Source: Lichtheimia corymbifera B2541
Lineage: Eukaryota > Mucoromycota > Mucoromycetes > Mucorales > Lichtheimiaceae
Direction of reading: 5' to 3'
Assembly (NCBI GenBank): GCA_000697475.1
Contig: JNEU01000829.1
Span: 40,926-104,925 of the forward strand
Length of the DNA: 64,000 nucleotides
Position 1 is the first letter of the stretch, and each line of letters opens with the position of its first letter. Both the position numbers and the translations under genes were made by a program. The notes under the pieces are model-generated. The model did no database searches. It was not told the DNA's origin and worked only from the letters and a program-made list of their open reading frames with translations. Below, in pieces: positions 9,385-21,837 of the stretch.

Positions 9385-11527
9385 TTAATCGCCTGAGAGA
9401 GGTTTATCTCTAGGATAGTAGATGCCATGAGGTGCACCCGATAAATCATAACCTTGTTTACCAGCGCCATTGCCTGATGATGGTAAGCCAAGCTTTTCAC
9501 ATTGAGCAGCTAGCTCAGGAGGCACTTGCATGATTTCTTGTGCTTGATCAGGTGCTTCTATCATGACAACACCCATACCCGAATAGAAATGCCAATCGAT
9601 ATGACAGTGGAATAACCATGCTCCTGGATTATCAGCTCGATAGCGGATCACAGCAAATGATTGGCCATGGACACGCAATGTATCTCGCAATACAGGCTTC
9701 TCTAGATTCCACTTGCCAACCGATGTGCCATCACCTTCATGATACATTTGTTTTTTGTGTGTGCCTCGAGCCACCACTTGGAACTTGTGGCCATGCAAAT
9801 GGACTTTTAAAGTTGTTAGCACCTTTGTGTAGCATAAGATAGTTGTAATACATACATGGATGGGCATCTTCGTCATAATTGTTAACAACAAGCTCCACGA
9901 ATTCAAGGTGTTTGGTAATATATGCATTGCTTTGAGGACCATAAATTCGATGATCGTTTGCCAACCCTCCCATTGTGAGCTCGGAAAATAGCATGGGCGT
10001 CAATGGCTTGATAAAAGGAATACGATTCACCATGCCCCGATTAAGACCATCGGTGGTAATACCTTCTTCGATTGTGATATTGAGCGTTCTATCAGGATCA
10101 ACGCTGTTTTGATCTGCCAGAGAGCGTAAATTGAAATCATCAAATTGACTTTTCATGCCGATATCTTCACTAGGTGCGTAGTTGTCATGCGAGTCGTCAT
10201 AAATGATCTTGGCCGTGATATCTGTTACCACAGATGATGGTTGTTAGTATTGATAAATGAATGACCTGGCAGGCATCTTTTACTTACTGGGATTGAGACC
10301 ATTAAGCGGTAGATCAAATTGATTTTTGTCCATGTCGAAATGCATATAGTAATTCAAATCGGTCTTTTCTTTGGCCTTGACAAGAATGGACATGCGTTGG
10401 GCCACAGTGAGATACGCGTTTTTGGCTCGATAGGGTTCAGTGTAAGCCTATCGAATTGTGTTAGTGCCACATGCGTATAAAAACAAGCTGTTACCACTTA
10501 CCCCATCGGTTTCGATGATGTCAAATTCATGCCCGTCGATGCTAAAATAGAACGTGGTGTAGCCTCCCATATTGATTAATCTCAAGCGGTATGTCTTTCC
10601 AGGCTCGAAATGAAATTTGGCATCTTGTTGATCATTCACAACACCCGATTCTATAGTTCCATGTTGTCAGTGAGCTCGTTCATGAATGAGGTAGCGCTTT
10701 TCCTTACGCGGCATTGGTTCAGCGGCGTCGAGGTTTTGCTTGCTAAGGAACCATTCTGCATTCACTCGCGACTGATTATGGTACCAATCTATATCACACA
10801 CGCAAAAAGTTGGTTGTCATTTCCTCATCTCAGAATGTTATCGTGTATATTACCGGACACAGTAATGATCAGCTCTTCGTCATATTGGTCCTTGTAAGGA
10901 TCGTCGGGATCATGGATGATAAATGGCGTGCGAAGACCATCGAGGTATTGAGTCTAAAATGAAAATAGCTTAGCAGGGTTGACAGCATCATTGAAGCATG
11001 TAAAAATCACGTCGACATGGCTGTGGATCCAATAAGTGCCAGTTTGGTCCCCCAAGTCATACTCATAGGTGCGTAACTCGCCTGGTGGTACGCCACTATA
11101 ATCCATGTCAGTATTAAACTTGCGAGTGTATTGCTATTCCATCTTACCATTCTGACACACCAGGACCTCCATCTTGATAACTGGTACCGTTTTGATATAG
11201 ACCATGTGCATGTAAAGTAGTAGTCCAGTCATCAAGTTGATTGCGGACATTGATGACTACTGTATCACCTTTTTCAGCTTCAACAATGGGTAACCTACAA
11301 TCATGTATGTCATCCTTTATATCAGCAAAAGCATCCTGTGTACGTATGTGTGTATTTACTTACGGCCATTGTCCATTTACGCCAACCACCACGCGTTCAA
11401 ACAGCCCATCTGGATTGCCGGTTGTATAGGTGACATCCCAATTGTGCTCCACTCGCTTTGCTTTGGTTAAAGCCGCTAATAGTAGGATCAACCCACTATA
11501 ATGTATCACTGGTAGCATAAACACCAT
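9385..11527 (-). CDS. Fet3-like multicopper oxidase without a C-terminal membrane anchor
   Basis: Multicopper oxidases of the Fet3 group oxidise Fe(II) for high-affinity iron uptake. The N-terminus, MVFMLPVIHYSGLILLLAAL, is a signal peptide. Three cupredoxin domains carry all four copper motifs: HAHGL, HSH in GTYWIHSHVDV, HLHGH, and HCHIDWH with a downstream Met. YKDQYDEELIITV matches the Fet3 region with the acidic residue used in iron oxidation. At least eight introns interrupt the gene. Oddity: the frame ends soon after the last copper site (GIYYPRDKPLSGD), with an AATAAA signal immediately 3', so the membrane helix usual in Fet3 is missing. No Ftr1 permease is nearby. It may be a soluble ferroxidase or a laccase-like enzyme. 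Confidence 0.85.
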
Positions 11528-12237
11528 CAATGACAAAAATAATCAGTGCATAAAAAGATGCATGAAAAGGTCAAAGCATCCCGAGTCTTTAAATGCCAAA
11601 TGTTTGTTTCTTGTGATATCGAGATTGCTGGTTTGAGTTTTACATTGCATGCAAATACAACAGTAATACCAAACGTCCGGTATGATGAATCCAAGAATGA
11701 CCTGCGTACTCGGATTTTTATCGCATGCTGCATGACGATGGAGGGCTATTTGGTATATGTGGTGAGGTCCAATGGATCAACTTGGATTTCTAACCCCGTT
11801 GCATGCATGTTTTATAATTGTAGCCATCCATCGATCCCTTATTAATATCTTGAAACAAAATTGAGATTACCCACTGGACAAGTTTTGATTGTCCATCAAC
11901 CCACTTTTTGACAACGTTTTCTCCAGGGCAAAAGTAGTGTAGGTTAATACTGCTGTTGCAGATGATCGAACAACTACTGTGAACATTGCGTGTCTCGTAT
12001 AGAAAAGATTTACTCGAGTAGTATGTTATCAGGGCATTAGGAGAAAGGGATAAAAGTAGGGTTATAGTTCGTAGTAAGATTACACAGACAATGAAAAAGA
12101 AGAAGCCAGGGGGTGGAAATGAATGACAGCAGCGGCCCGTCAACTGAAACCAGCAGCTGCGGATATTCGTCATCCGGCCGTAAATTCGACCGTGCCTTTT
12201 TCCTTTATTCTATTCTCTATCAACAATAACAACAACT
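11528..12237. promoter_or_regulatory. Divergent promoter between the multicopper oxidase and AFG3
   Basis: The two flanking genes start outward from this 710-base gap, so it must hold both promoters. No clear TATA box or repeated operator-like motif was identified. Open frames inside it lack any support. Confidence 0.5.
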
Positions 12238-14659
12238 ATGCTTTCACGACTTGCCCAAATCGGCACTCGACGACAGGTGGCCGGTTTGAGAAATGTTGTC
12301 CCTGCAACAACAGCACGATCATCGCAACGTTCAGCCATGCTTTCGAATCGCCGAGTTAACAACACACGCAAGTATTCGACCGAGAAAGAGAAACCTGAGA
12401 AAAAGGAACACCATGAGGACAACGACAAGCCATTCAATGTTCCCAAGGGATTCGAAGGGTTCTTTGGCAAGAGCAACAATGCCAAACGATCGGCAGCTGA
12501 AGAGGCATCAGATCATGCAAAGCGATCGGCTGACCAAGTTCCTAAACCTCCCAAGGGCAGCAACAACAGTAACAACCGTGGTAGCAGTGGTGGCAACCGT
12601 CCTCCCGAGATTCAAATCAATGGCAACGTGGTGCTTGGTACTGCCGTGGGTACCTATGTATTATGGAAGTTGACTGCACCCAGTGAGGATTCACGAGAAA
12701 TCACCTGGCAAGCTTTTCGAGCCTCGTTGCTAGACAAGGGCATGGTGGATCGTTTGGTGGTGCTTAATCGTAACCGGGTGCGGGTTCATTTACGGCCCGA
12801 AGCAACATCGCTTGGTGTCCCTAATGCTCAGACATTCTACTTCAGCATTGGTTCGGTCGATAGCTTTGAAAAGAAGTTGGAGGATGCACAGAATGAACTC
12901 GGTATTCCTTCCAGTGAACGTATCCCTGTGACCTATCGCGATGAAATCAGTATCCTCAACACCATGTTACATTTCGCACCCACCCTCTTGTTGATTGGTG
13001 TCCTTTATTACATGACCAAGCGGGGTCCCGGTGGCGGTGGACAAGGCATCTTTGGTATCGGCAAGAGCAAGGCCAAGATGTTCAACCAAGAAAAGGATGT
13101 CAAGATCAAGTTTAAGGATGTGGCCGGTGCTGATGAAGCCAAGGAGGAAATCATGGAGTTTGTAAAGTTCTTAAAGAACCCCGGTGCTTATGAGCGTCTT
13201 GGTGCTACTATTCCCAAAGGTGCTATTCTCTCAGGTCCACCAGGTACTGGTAAAACACTCTTGGCCAAGGCAACAGCAGGCGAAGCAGGCGTTCCTTTCT
13301 TGAGCGTCTCCGGTTCTGAATTCGTGGAAATGTTTGTGGGTGTTGGTCCTTCCCGTGTACGTGATTTGTTCGCTACCGCAAAGAAGAACGCTCCTTGCAT
13401 TATTTTCGTCGATGAAATTGATGCCATTGGTAAAGCACGTGGCAAGGGTGGTCACATGGGCGGCAATGATGAACGTGAAAGCACTCTCAACCAATTGCTT
13501 GTCGAGATGGATGGTTTTGATGAAAGCGAACATGTCGTTGTATTGGCAGGCACCAATCGTCCCGATGTGCTCGATCCTGCTTTGATGCGTCCAGGCCGTT
13601 TCGATCGTCATATTGCTATTGATCGTCCCGATATCGGTGGTCGTGCCGCTATTTTGAAGGTCCACTTGAAGCCTATCAAGACCAGTGAGGATATGGAAAG
13701 TCTTTCTCGCAAATTGGCTGCTCTCACTCCTGGTTTCTCAGGTGCTGATTTAAGGTATGCTCTATACATTTATCATCATCATCATTATCATCTACTCACA
13801 TTTTTTTTATAGAAATATCTGTAATGAAGCCGCTTTGATTGCTGCCCGTCATCACAAGGATGAAGTGACCGAGGTTGACTTTGAACAAGCTATTGAGCGT
13901 GTGATTGCTGGTTTGGAAAAGAAATCACGTGTCTTGTCACCCGAGGAGAAGAAGACGGTTGCTTATCACGAAGCTGGACATGCTGTGTGTGGTTGGTACC
14001 TCCAACATGCCGATCCATTGCTCAAGGTCTCCATTATCCCTCGTGGTGTTGCAGCTCTTGGTTACGCACAGTATTTGCCCAAGGATCAATACCTCTTTAG
14101 TGAAAAGCAATTGCTCGATCGTATGTGTATGACTCTTGGTGGTCGTGTTTCCGAGCAGATCTTTTTCGATACCATCACCACCGGTGCCCATGATGATTTG
14201 CAAAAGGTTACCAAGATTGCATATGCTCAAGTCTCCACCTATGGTATGAACCCCAAGGTTGGCCCTGTCTCATTCAACGATCCTCAGAGCGAACAGCAAT
14301 TCCAAAAGCCTTTCTCTGAAGAAACCGGCACTTTGATTGACAATGAAGCACGTGGTCTCATTCAGGATGCTTACACACGCACCACTGATCTCCTCACCAA
14401 GCATAAGGAGGATGTTGAAAAGGTTGCCAAGCTCTTGTTGGAGAAGGAAGTGATCACTCGTGAGGATATGGAGAATCTACTCGGCCCAAGACCTTTCAAG
14501 GAAAAGACCGTATACGATGAATACGTTCGACCCAAGAAGGTATGGTTCAAAAAAAGCGGGTGACATTAGGCAACATGTACTGATTGTTTTTGTTTATAGA
14601 CTTCTTCTCCCCCACCATTCCCTGAAGATAACCCATCCGGCGACGTTTATTCTTCTTAA
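12238..14659 (+). CDS. AFG3: Mitochondrial m-AAA protease subunit (AFG3/Yta12 family)
   Basis: This ATP-driven zinc protease of the mitochondrial inner membrane degrades misfolded proteins and matures others. Three exons are read: 12238-13754, 13813-14539 and 14600-14659, giving 767 aa. In order: an Arg-rich presequence ([13 protein letters not shown]), a first membrane helix ([15 protein letters not shown]), an intermembrane domain, a second helix ([14 protein letters not shown]), then the AAA domain. The AAA domain has Walker A GPPGTGKT, Walker [12 protein letters not shown] and a second region of homology ending RPGRFDRHI. The M41 protease domain has the zinc site HEAGH. All catalytic residues are present. 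The last exon encodes a Pro/Ser-rich tail. It could be the Afg3 (Yta10) or Yta12 orthologue; only phylogeny would tell. A decayed fragment lies 5 kb downstream. Confidence 0.95.
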
Positions 14660-15900
14660 TTCAGCCATTCAAAAGCAACACAACACCACACCGTCATTAG
14701 ACATTTGAATATATATACACACACACTCCTCACTCCTCACATTTCGGAAAAGAAGAAGCGACATTATGATAAATCTCTTGTATAGTATGCATCTCAATAG
14801 ACTCTTCGTTTTATAAACATAGTCATCAGGGTCACGCTGCTCCATTATCTTTGCTGTTGCTTTTTGTTATGCTGATATGTCTGTCTGAGGGTCAATATTT
14901 GTGTTGGGATCATGGCACTCGATTTCATTCTTGGTCCTCTTTGTCTATTCCATCCTGTGTAAAATCAATCCCTCAACCGGTTTCGTTCAAGTAAAGAAAA
15001 CCTGACATTGCCAATATCAATCCAGGCATAGACGCCTCAACCACTCTATCAGTTTATGCAACATCCTCTTTCCTGTTTATGATAAGAGATATACCCACGC
15101 CCACTGTGTGTAATATAAACAAGGATGTTGTCGCCTGCTATCGTACGCCAATTCATCTCTTTTTTCCATCACATCACTCTTTGATTGATTATACGCACCC
15201 AAAATCCAACACATGGTACGTATGTCATGTCTTGTACATACATAATTTGGTGGATATGGCCTGACTCTGTGGCCCTTTCATAGAGCTTCTTTGTTATCCC
15301 TTTACTCTCATTGTCATTGCTGTCATTGTGATCCTTTCTTTATTGGCATAGTAGTTCTCTTATCAAGCTTTTATGGTATAAATTATTTCCAGTCGATTCT
15401 CGTTTGGTACCCTCTATTAATACGTGTCTTGCAGAGAGTCATTCCAGCACAAAGTGACCGGCAAACAATGGACCATCATCATCGGGAGCTAAGAAGGAGG
15501 AACAGTGATCACGTGAATTCGCTGATCAACGTCGGCTTGCTCTCCTTCGTTTCCATACACCATCGCCCATGTTCAACACAACGATTGCTTTTTGGTGCTC
15601 AATGAGACTCAAGTGTTTCTTCTGAATGGCGAACTTGCAAGCATGACCACAATGGCGGCTCATGTGAGACACATCGTTTATCGACACACGACGTTTTTAT
15701 TCTTAATGGACAACCTTTCAAGCCATCGCAACTCATCTTACACAAGACATTGATGACTACCACGCTATAATGTGATCTAAGGTGCTATGATTGATACTCG
15801 ACTCTGGGCAAGGAGCACGGTTGACACTTGACAACATGAACCTCAATGCAGCTACATCTTGTGCCTAGTCCATGGTTTCGGCAGCCGACAACATCCCACC
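14660..15900. other. Intergenic, nothing recognised
   Basis: This holds the 3' flank of AFG3, rich in CA repeats near 14712-14730, then A/T-rich sequence with short open frames (longest about 104 codons at 15291-15605). None shows a start context, splice pattern or family motif. Confidence 0.5.
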
Positions 15901-18900
15901 AAGTGGTAGCGCTTACAGCAACTTTGTTGCCTCAAGGTAAAGCCTATGCATATTGTTTGATGAATAAGCTATTCATATTGCATTTCTTTTGACGTAGATC
16001 CATGCATTTATGAAGATTTGGTGAAGAATACGAAATGGATCAACCGCATGGTCAACAGCACATGGTGTTCGTTCAGCGACAATCCAAGAGACCACAACAT
16101 CACTCGGCAGAAATGGCGATGAATCATCAGACAGCTATTTCAAATGGAGAACTCAAGATCGATTGGTGAAGATCCGTGTGGTGTTACCACCATGTTATTA
16201 TCTTTTGTGGGATTGACACACGCTTGCTTCACACCAATACGTTCAGCAACATCCAGATCCGCAATTGATGCTGATCCAAAGCTTCATGCATTTAATATCT
16301 GCGGGCACTAGTCAATCTATTTTATCGCCAACGCCTTCTTGGGAGGACTTCCAGACGAACAGCAGGAGTCGACCAGTCAATTAAGGTAAGCATGGGGTGG
16401 CAGTAAAGAAAGAAAAATATCAACCACTGTCAATAGGCGAAGAATCTAAAGGCTCTCTGTAAGGCGAACCTCGGGTGGACAACAAAGCACGACTGCCTAT
16501 CACCAAGGACTTTGATCATTGCAAGATTTATGGCGATTTGTCTGATGCAACGTGGATCATGTATGCGAAGAGATCATCACGAAAACCCAAAGGCATATTG
16601 CGGGTGAAGATGGGATCATCGAGGTAGTGGTTACAAAAGCAGTGTCAGAGTTATCATTTTCATTTTACTTATTATCATTGTACATAGAAGATGTCTTCGC
16701 CCAAGAACAAGCAACAGTCAGATGGTTCCAGACCTTTGGATCCGGATCCGATTTGGGATCTAGTTGCTGACGTCGATGGGACCCGAACAACGCAAAGGGT
16801 ATGTGTCATATCATGGCTTAATGTCATATGTAGTAGGATACTGACTAAAACTGCATTTTCAGGTGGTGACGATGGGTCAGCTCTTTACATCATGCCAAAT
16901 GCAGCCTTGGTGGCAACGTCAAAGAACACGACAAAGACACCGTTCCTGTTGTGCACGTCTTCAACACCCAGCTCATGCGAGTCGCAGCGTTTATTGTCAC
17001 ATGACGTTTTTATCCGCCTAAAGTATCAAGAAGCCACTCATACAAATGGCCTACCTCACTGCACCATGATGGAAGGTGCTATACAAGGCTCTCAACAAGG
17101 AGAAAGATCGACGTTTGACAGCATGGATGTTATGTAATGCAGGACACCTGTCAGCCCACTATCTTCAGCACGAGCCTTCTTGCTCAAAAACAAGAACATA
17201 TCCTATGCACTATCAGGACATGATTTCAATTTCCCTACGTTCGCATGGAGTAAGCATATATCCACCGTGTACTTCGCCTCCGAACCCCACGTTGACATCT
17301 CCAATTAAGCCGTTACAAGAACCAACAAGCTATCTTCACATTGACGGCTACGAGTTATCTCGCTGCGATCAGATCAAACCATATCCCCAGGAGAGACTAC
17401 AGACAAACTTCCGCAACATGTGGAATCGCATCATCCAATGTTGTACGGTCCTTGATCATGGTGCGCAAGAACCAGATACACATCTGACGCTATATGTTGA
17501 CTATGGTGGATCCCATGACACTGTAGGTGGCATTTTGGGTGCTTACAAGGTGTTCAGCATATCGAGATGTTTTTCAAATTCACGCGTTGTCGATTTCAAA
17601 TGCCAGCTGCTCTCCAAGTGTTTAAAACGGCCGTTCATAAACAAAGGTATTGGAGTACAATCTCGGCAACTTGGCGATGACAGAACACGATCAAGAATAT
17701 GCCTTTGTTGCAAAGTATCCCCATCCAGTTTATTGGACCACTTCAAACCGTGCACAGATCATCCATTTTTACTTGAAGCTCGCTCCTCTTTTTGGTCCAA
17801 GCGGGTCATTGGCCAGGTCACCAAGCAAGGCGATCCTTCCCTTGATGCATAATAATCCATGCATTGCTCCACCAGAGGTCTGGCGACGAATGTTTGTATT
17901 GCGGATTCTGTGCCAACAACGGAAGAGATGCCTCCCTTGGCTTCTTCACTGCCGATGGATGTCATCACAGCGGCATTATTGATTGGATCGAAGAAGAGTT
18001 ACTTGAATTCATCTGGCTCTATCAATTTGCAATGGCGTATGGGAGTCCCAGATGCATACCATCAGCCGATTTTGTCCGGAAGGTCGTATATATTGCACAG
18101 GAATACATCGAAAACCCGAAACGGAATTACGATTGGCCTCTAATAATCATGAGATAGTCTAGATGATGGCGTAAACGTGGGGTTTCTATTGCTACTACCA
18201 GATCTTCTGAAGGGAAGGATAGGCATGATTACTTGCATTATGTACAAGTCTTTGGTGGAGGATGCCAGTGTTTTGGACCCGGGACATCACTTCATCAGAC
18301 CAACGGCTCCCAGCATAGCAACATGCCAAAGCAATTGTTGAGATCATGAACAATCACATCTCGGTCACCTATGCCCTCGTTATGCGATCATCTGACATCC
18401 AGCTACATATGCCTTATTGATGGCAACAAACAGCACAATCGCCCGCCAACCTGGAATGGGTATGGGTGACATCCCGGGAAATGTCGAAGGCTTGACATAT
18501 GCGCAAAACAAAAATCGCTGAAGTTGACAGCGCCTTCCGGACCACATCAACCAATTAAGAATGAATCCTTCCATGGCAAAGGTGTCTATGTATGGGCTCT
18601 AAGGAAGATATAATGGCAATGGATCGAGTACATGGTATATCGGACTTCTTCAGGACATCGTCATACGCAAGGGCACCTTGAGATGTGATAGAACGACATT
18701 GCATTGTAACAACCAATTGAAGACTACTTGGGGCTTTCCTTCCTCTTTCTTTCCGCAATTACTAAAGGCGCTGCTGGAGAAGAGGTCAATCGTATATACA
18801 TCAAGGCTGCCCAAAATGGACATCCTAGGGATTTACAGTATCAGGGAGGATCATGAGGATGCGATTTATCGCGCAATTGCTCAGTGAGTGTTGTTTATTA

Positions 18901-19470
18901 TGTCCCTGTTCATGCAACCAACAGCAATATTACTTTCAGAGACACCTATCCTATACCTCTTTCAGGCAGACGATAAAAGCTTGGGGCTTGTGCCGCATCG
19001 ATCGTAACCACAAGGAAAACGATCTAACGCTGTGGCCGAGCGAATACGAGCAGCAGCATCCGGCCAATGAGCGGAACCAAGCGAATACGAATACATCCCA
19101 ACACATGGACTGCAAATACAATCCCACAACGGCTGTTCTACTTGTTCGTGCGGGCGGTAAGTCAAGTAAGGATCCCTAATCTTGCTGTATCGGCACTTAT
19201 GGAGCTATGTTATGAAGAAAACACGAAAGGTTTACTGTGATGTGTGCGGATTCATCATGAAAAGTTTCCCAATGAAGATGGATTGGATGGTATGAAGGCG
19301 CATGAGGTATTTATACATTGTCAATGGTATGAGAAGTATGACCATTAACATTCGCTTATAGCTGACAACAGTACCTCGTCCGGATAAAGCTGTGGTGATC
19401 AAGACGAATTCTCATCCACGTATGGACGTCAAGATCAGAGGAAGCTAAATAGGAACATTATTATGCAATA
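15900..19470 (+). pseudogene. Long tract of broken coding-like sequence, family unknown
   Basis: Through 3.5 kb the plus strand carries long open segments that switch frame and are cut by stops. Examples are 16552-16770, 16691-17137, 17076-17852 (258 codons), 17650-17982 and 17864-18157. The last is Cys/His-rich at its start (ECLYCGFCANNG) and then mostly aromatic and acidic. Some junctions look like former introns, for example GTATGTG...TTTTCAG at about 16799-16862. No transposase, reverse transcriptase or helicase motif was recognised. The simplest reading is one or two old genes or elements decayed by frameshifts. It could contain a live gene with an exon structure not resolved here. Confidence 0.35.
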
Positions 19471-19570
19471 AGAATAAAAGATATACATGCCGATCCCACT
19501 TTACAAAGTATCTCTCACACTCCCCTTTTGGCGTTATAGCTCTTCTGTGTGCAAAATAATGGTAGAGGCT

Positions 19571-19680
19571 CAGCAGATCTTTTTTGATACCATCACCAAA
19601 GTTCACCTTGTCTCATTCAACAACCCTCACAGCGAACAGACATTGACAATGACGCTCGTGGTCTCATTCAGCAAGCCTTA
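19571..19680 (+). pseudogene. Decayed fragment of the AFG3 protease gene
   Basis: Three collinear blocks match the AFG3 gene of this window on the same strand. 19571-19598 matches about 14153-14180 (codons around the segment EQIFFDTIT). 19606-19639 matches about 14264-14296 ([10 protein letters not shown]). 19640-19680 matches about 14334-14373 ([10 protein letters not shown]). The sequence between blocks is missing, so the copy has two internal deletions, of about 85 and 40 bases. It cannot encode a working protease. The matched part lies in one AFG3 exon, so the copying route (DNA or RNA) cannot be told. Confidence 0.75.
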
Positions 19681-19894
19681 TCCTTCCATTTCGAAAAAGG
19701 AACCACATTATAAGCATGACTTTTTGTTTGTATAGATGTAGCCATCAGGCAATAGAAGTGAAAGGGTATATCACTACTACTTGGCTTTATAAGAGGATGA
19801 TGGTATTACTACTACTACTGTGATGATGAATTTTTGGATGTATCGGTGGGTGTATAGTAGATTTGACAATCTAAGGGAGGAGGCAATATAAGGA

Positions 19895-19926
19895 TATGTA
19901 TATATATATATATGTGTGTGTGTATA
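19895..19926. repeat. TA/TG dinucleotide microsatellite
   Basis: A run of alternating TA followed by TG units in the 3' flank of the unknown acidic protein gene. Confidence 0.8.
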
Positions 19927-19977
19927 CGGGCCATACAATATATAGTAAACAATAAGGTTGGGAGATGTATGCAATTT

Positions 19978-20478
19978 TTAGAGCGTTGTGGGTGAAAGGA
20001 TGCAGCGCTCTCTTTCAAACTGCTCATCCGCCACGTCAAATGCATCGGCAAGTACTAAGCGGACATGCTCAGCCAAACTCAACTGCTGCTGCTGCTGCTG
20101 CTGTGATTGATATTCTTCGTTAGAAGAAAACTGCATGATCATCTTGCGAGAAGAAGAGTCGTCATCGTAATACAAGTCGTCGTCGTCTGTTGTATGGCTG
20201 GCACATGTAGACAAGTCAGGTGCTGTGGATGATGAATACAACATGGCTTCGTCTTCCCCATCGTCATGGTGATGGTTGCTTGGTAACCAGCATCCATCTT
20301 CACCAATGATGACAGTATCGGGTATCTCTAATTTACTGTCATCATCATAGTTCATCCAGTGTTGTTGCTGTTCTCCTCCTTGTTGCTGACGTGGCTGAAA
20401 GAAACGAGTAATTCTTTTACTGATGGCTTCTTCAGACTTTTGCCGAAGACGTCGTGGAAAAAACTTGTTTTCAAACAT
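19978..20478 (-). CDS. Unrecognised acidic, low-complexity protein, 166 aa
   Basis: Single open frame. The chosen ATG at 20476-20478 gives MFENKFFPRRLRQKSEEAIS, a basic N-terminal helix. This is followed by an acidic middle rich in Asp/Ser (DDDDLYYDDDSSS), a run of seven glutamines, and a C-terminal helix-like stretch (SLAEHVRLVLADAFDVADEQ). The frame extends upstream to 20829, but that part is hydrophobic and Phe-rich and reads like 5' leader. A TATA-like TTTATATG on the minus strand near 20583-20590 lies about 105 bases ahead of the ATG. No known domain, signal peptide or membrane segment in the chosen form. The compositional bias means it could be spurious, but the length and structured ends favour a real gene. 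Confidence 0.5.
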   Translation of the reverse strand: MFENKFFPRRLRQKSEEAISKRITRFFQPRQQQGGEQQQHWMNYDDDSKLEIPDTVIIGEDGCWLPSNHHHDDGEDEAMLYSSSTAPDLSTCASHTTDDDDLYYDDDSSSRKMIMQFSSNEEYQSQQQQQQQLSLAEHVRLVLADAFDVADEQFERERCILSPTTL

Positions 20479-21837
20479 AAAGAGAAAAAAGAGAAAGGGG
20501 CACAAGAAAAAGAAAGAAACCAATCTCCCCGTCCTTTTACAATGCTCCACAGCCTCTCTCTTTTTTGTCCCACCGCCACGCACATATAAACAACCAAGAG
20601 AGATCATTTCTTGTCCAACAACAATCCCCCCTTTCATGCAGCAGGTACACGGTGCGCATCTTTTGGTGTAACCAATAAAACTCACCACCTGCAGCAGTAA
20701 ATGCTGCCATTTTCTGAAACACATGTAAAAGAAAAAAAGGCTCGTGGGATGATATTGATGATGCTTCTTTTTATGCCAAACTCTACTTTTAGGATGCTGT
20801 AATAGATGCATTTGTGGTTGGTGGGTCAATCTTTTTTCTTTCGGAGCATAATCCCGGGTTGTATTCTATTGCTGTTCATCCCGTGTTCTTTTCCCCTGTT
20901 GTAGTCGTTTTTCTCTTTTCTTCTCATCCACCCATATTCCACCTCCTTGTCCGCTCCGCTTATGCACGCAACAGCCACATACAGTTCTTGTTTAAGGAGC
21001 GTAAATGAGAAAGAGAGAGGGTGTGTGAAGCATCATCCTGCGCTGCTTCCCGCTGAGGAAAGCGGTGGTGATACTGTACTTGCTGCTGCCTACACTGCTA
21101 TGTTTCGGGCAATAGAATGTAACATTATTACTGCTCAAAAATGAAATGGGACCAGTACCAACAAAGAACCAAAAAGGAGCCATGATAAGGGATACAGCAA
21201 AATGCTCAATGCGATGCATGCACCATCCAAATCTGGTCACGGTTTGGACACTCATTGATTTTAACTATAAATGCAATCGCATTGAACCTCGCACAATGAA
21301 TTCTTTTTGCTCGTCTTGCCTATAAGGAATGGATCAATGAGCAAAGTAGATGGCATGGTTAAGATGAACCTTTTGGCGTTATGTTTGTCACCATCTTCTA
21401 TAGCCTTGATCATAATTCTATTTATTACCAAGGTTAAGCAACAGGTCGAGTTTTGTATTTACAATTGGGTGAGGCTCCATCCGCGTATATACTGGCTGCA
21501 TTTTCTACTCTGAAGCGATAATCCATGGATTCTAAAGATCAACCCTCTTTTTGGCCGTGCACTTTGGCATCTTAGTTAAATTTCATTTCTCTCTCCACAC
21601 ACGATTTATGTATGCAATGCTGATCATACGAATACGTGCGGATCGACACAGCAAAGTTTCGATCATGCATTTTCCAAAAGATGGATACATGGCCGTTCAT
21701 GTTGCATACATGCATCTTACCATATGATCTACCCTACACAACGCTCCACGTTCCCCTTGCAGATAAATAAACAAAAATGCTTGGTACATCGCTGGCAGTA
21801 GAATAAGGTCTTATTAAAGAGGTACACGTAGTAAAAT
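20479..21837. other. Intergenic, nothing recognised
   Basis: This holds the promoter side of the unknown acidic gene and the 3' flank of the syntaxin gene. Small open frames (for example 21307-21513) lack support. No repeat or RNA gene seen. Confidence 0.5.

Noticed and set aside
11790..12173. Minus-strand 127-codon open frame in the divergent promoter
   Set aside because: Phe/Leu-rich from A/T-rich DNA, overlapping where two promoters must lie; no homology recognised.
17543..17968. Minus-strand open frames over the 16-19 kb relic
   Set aside because: They mirror plus-strand coding-like sequence and have no own features.
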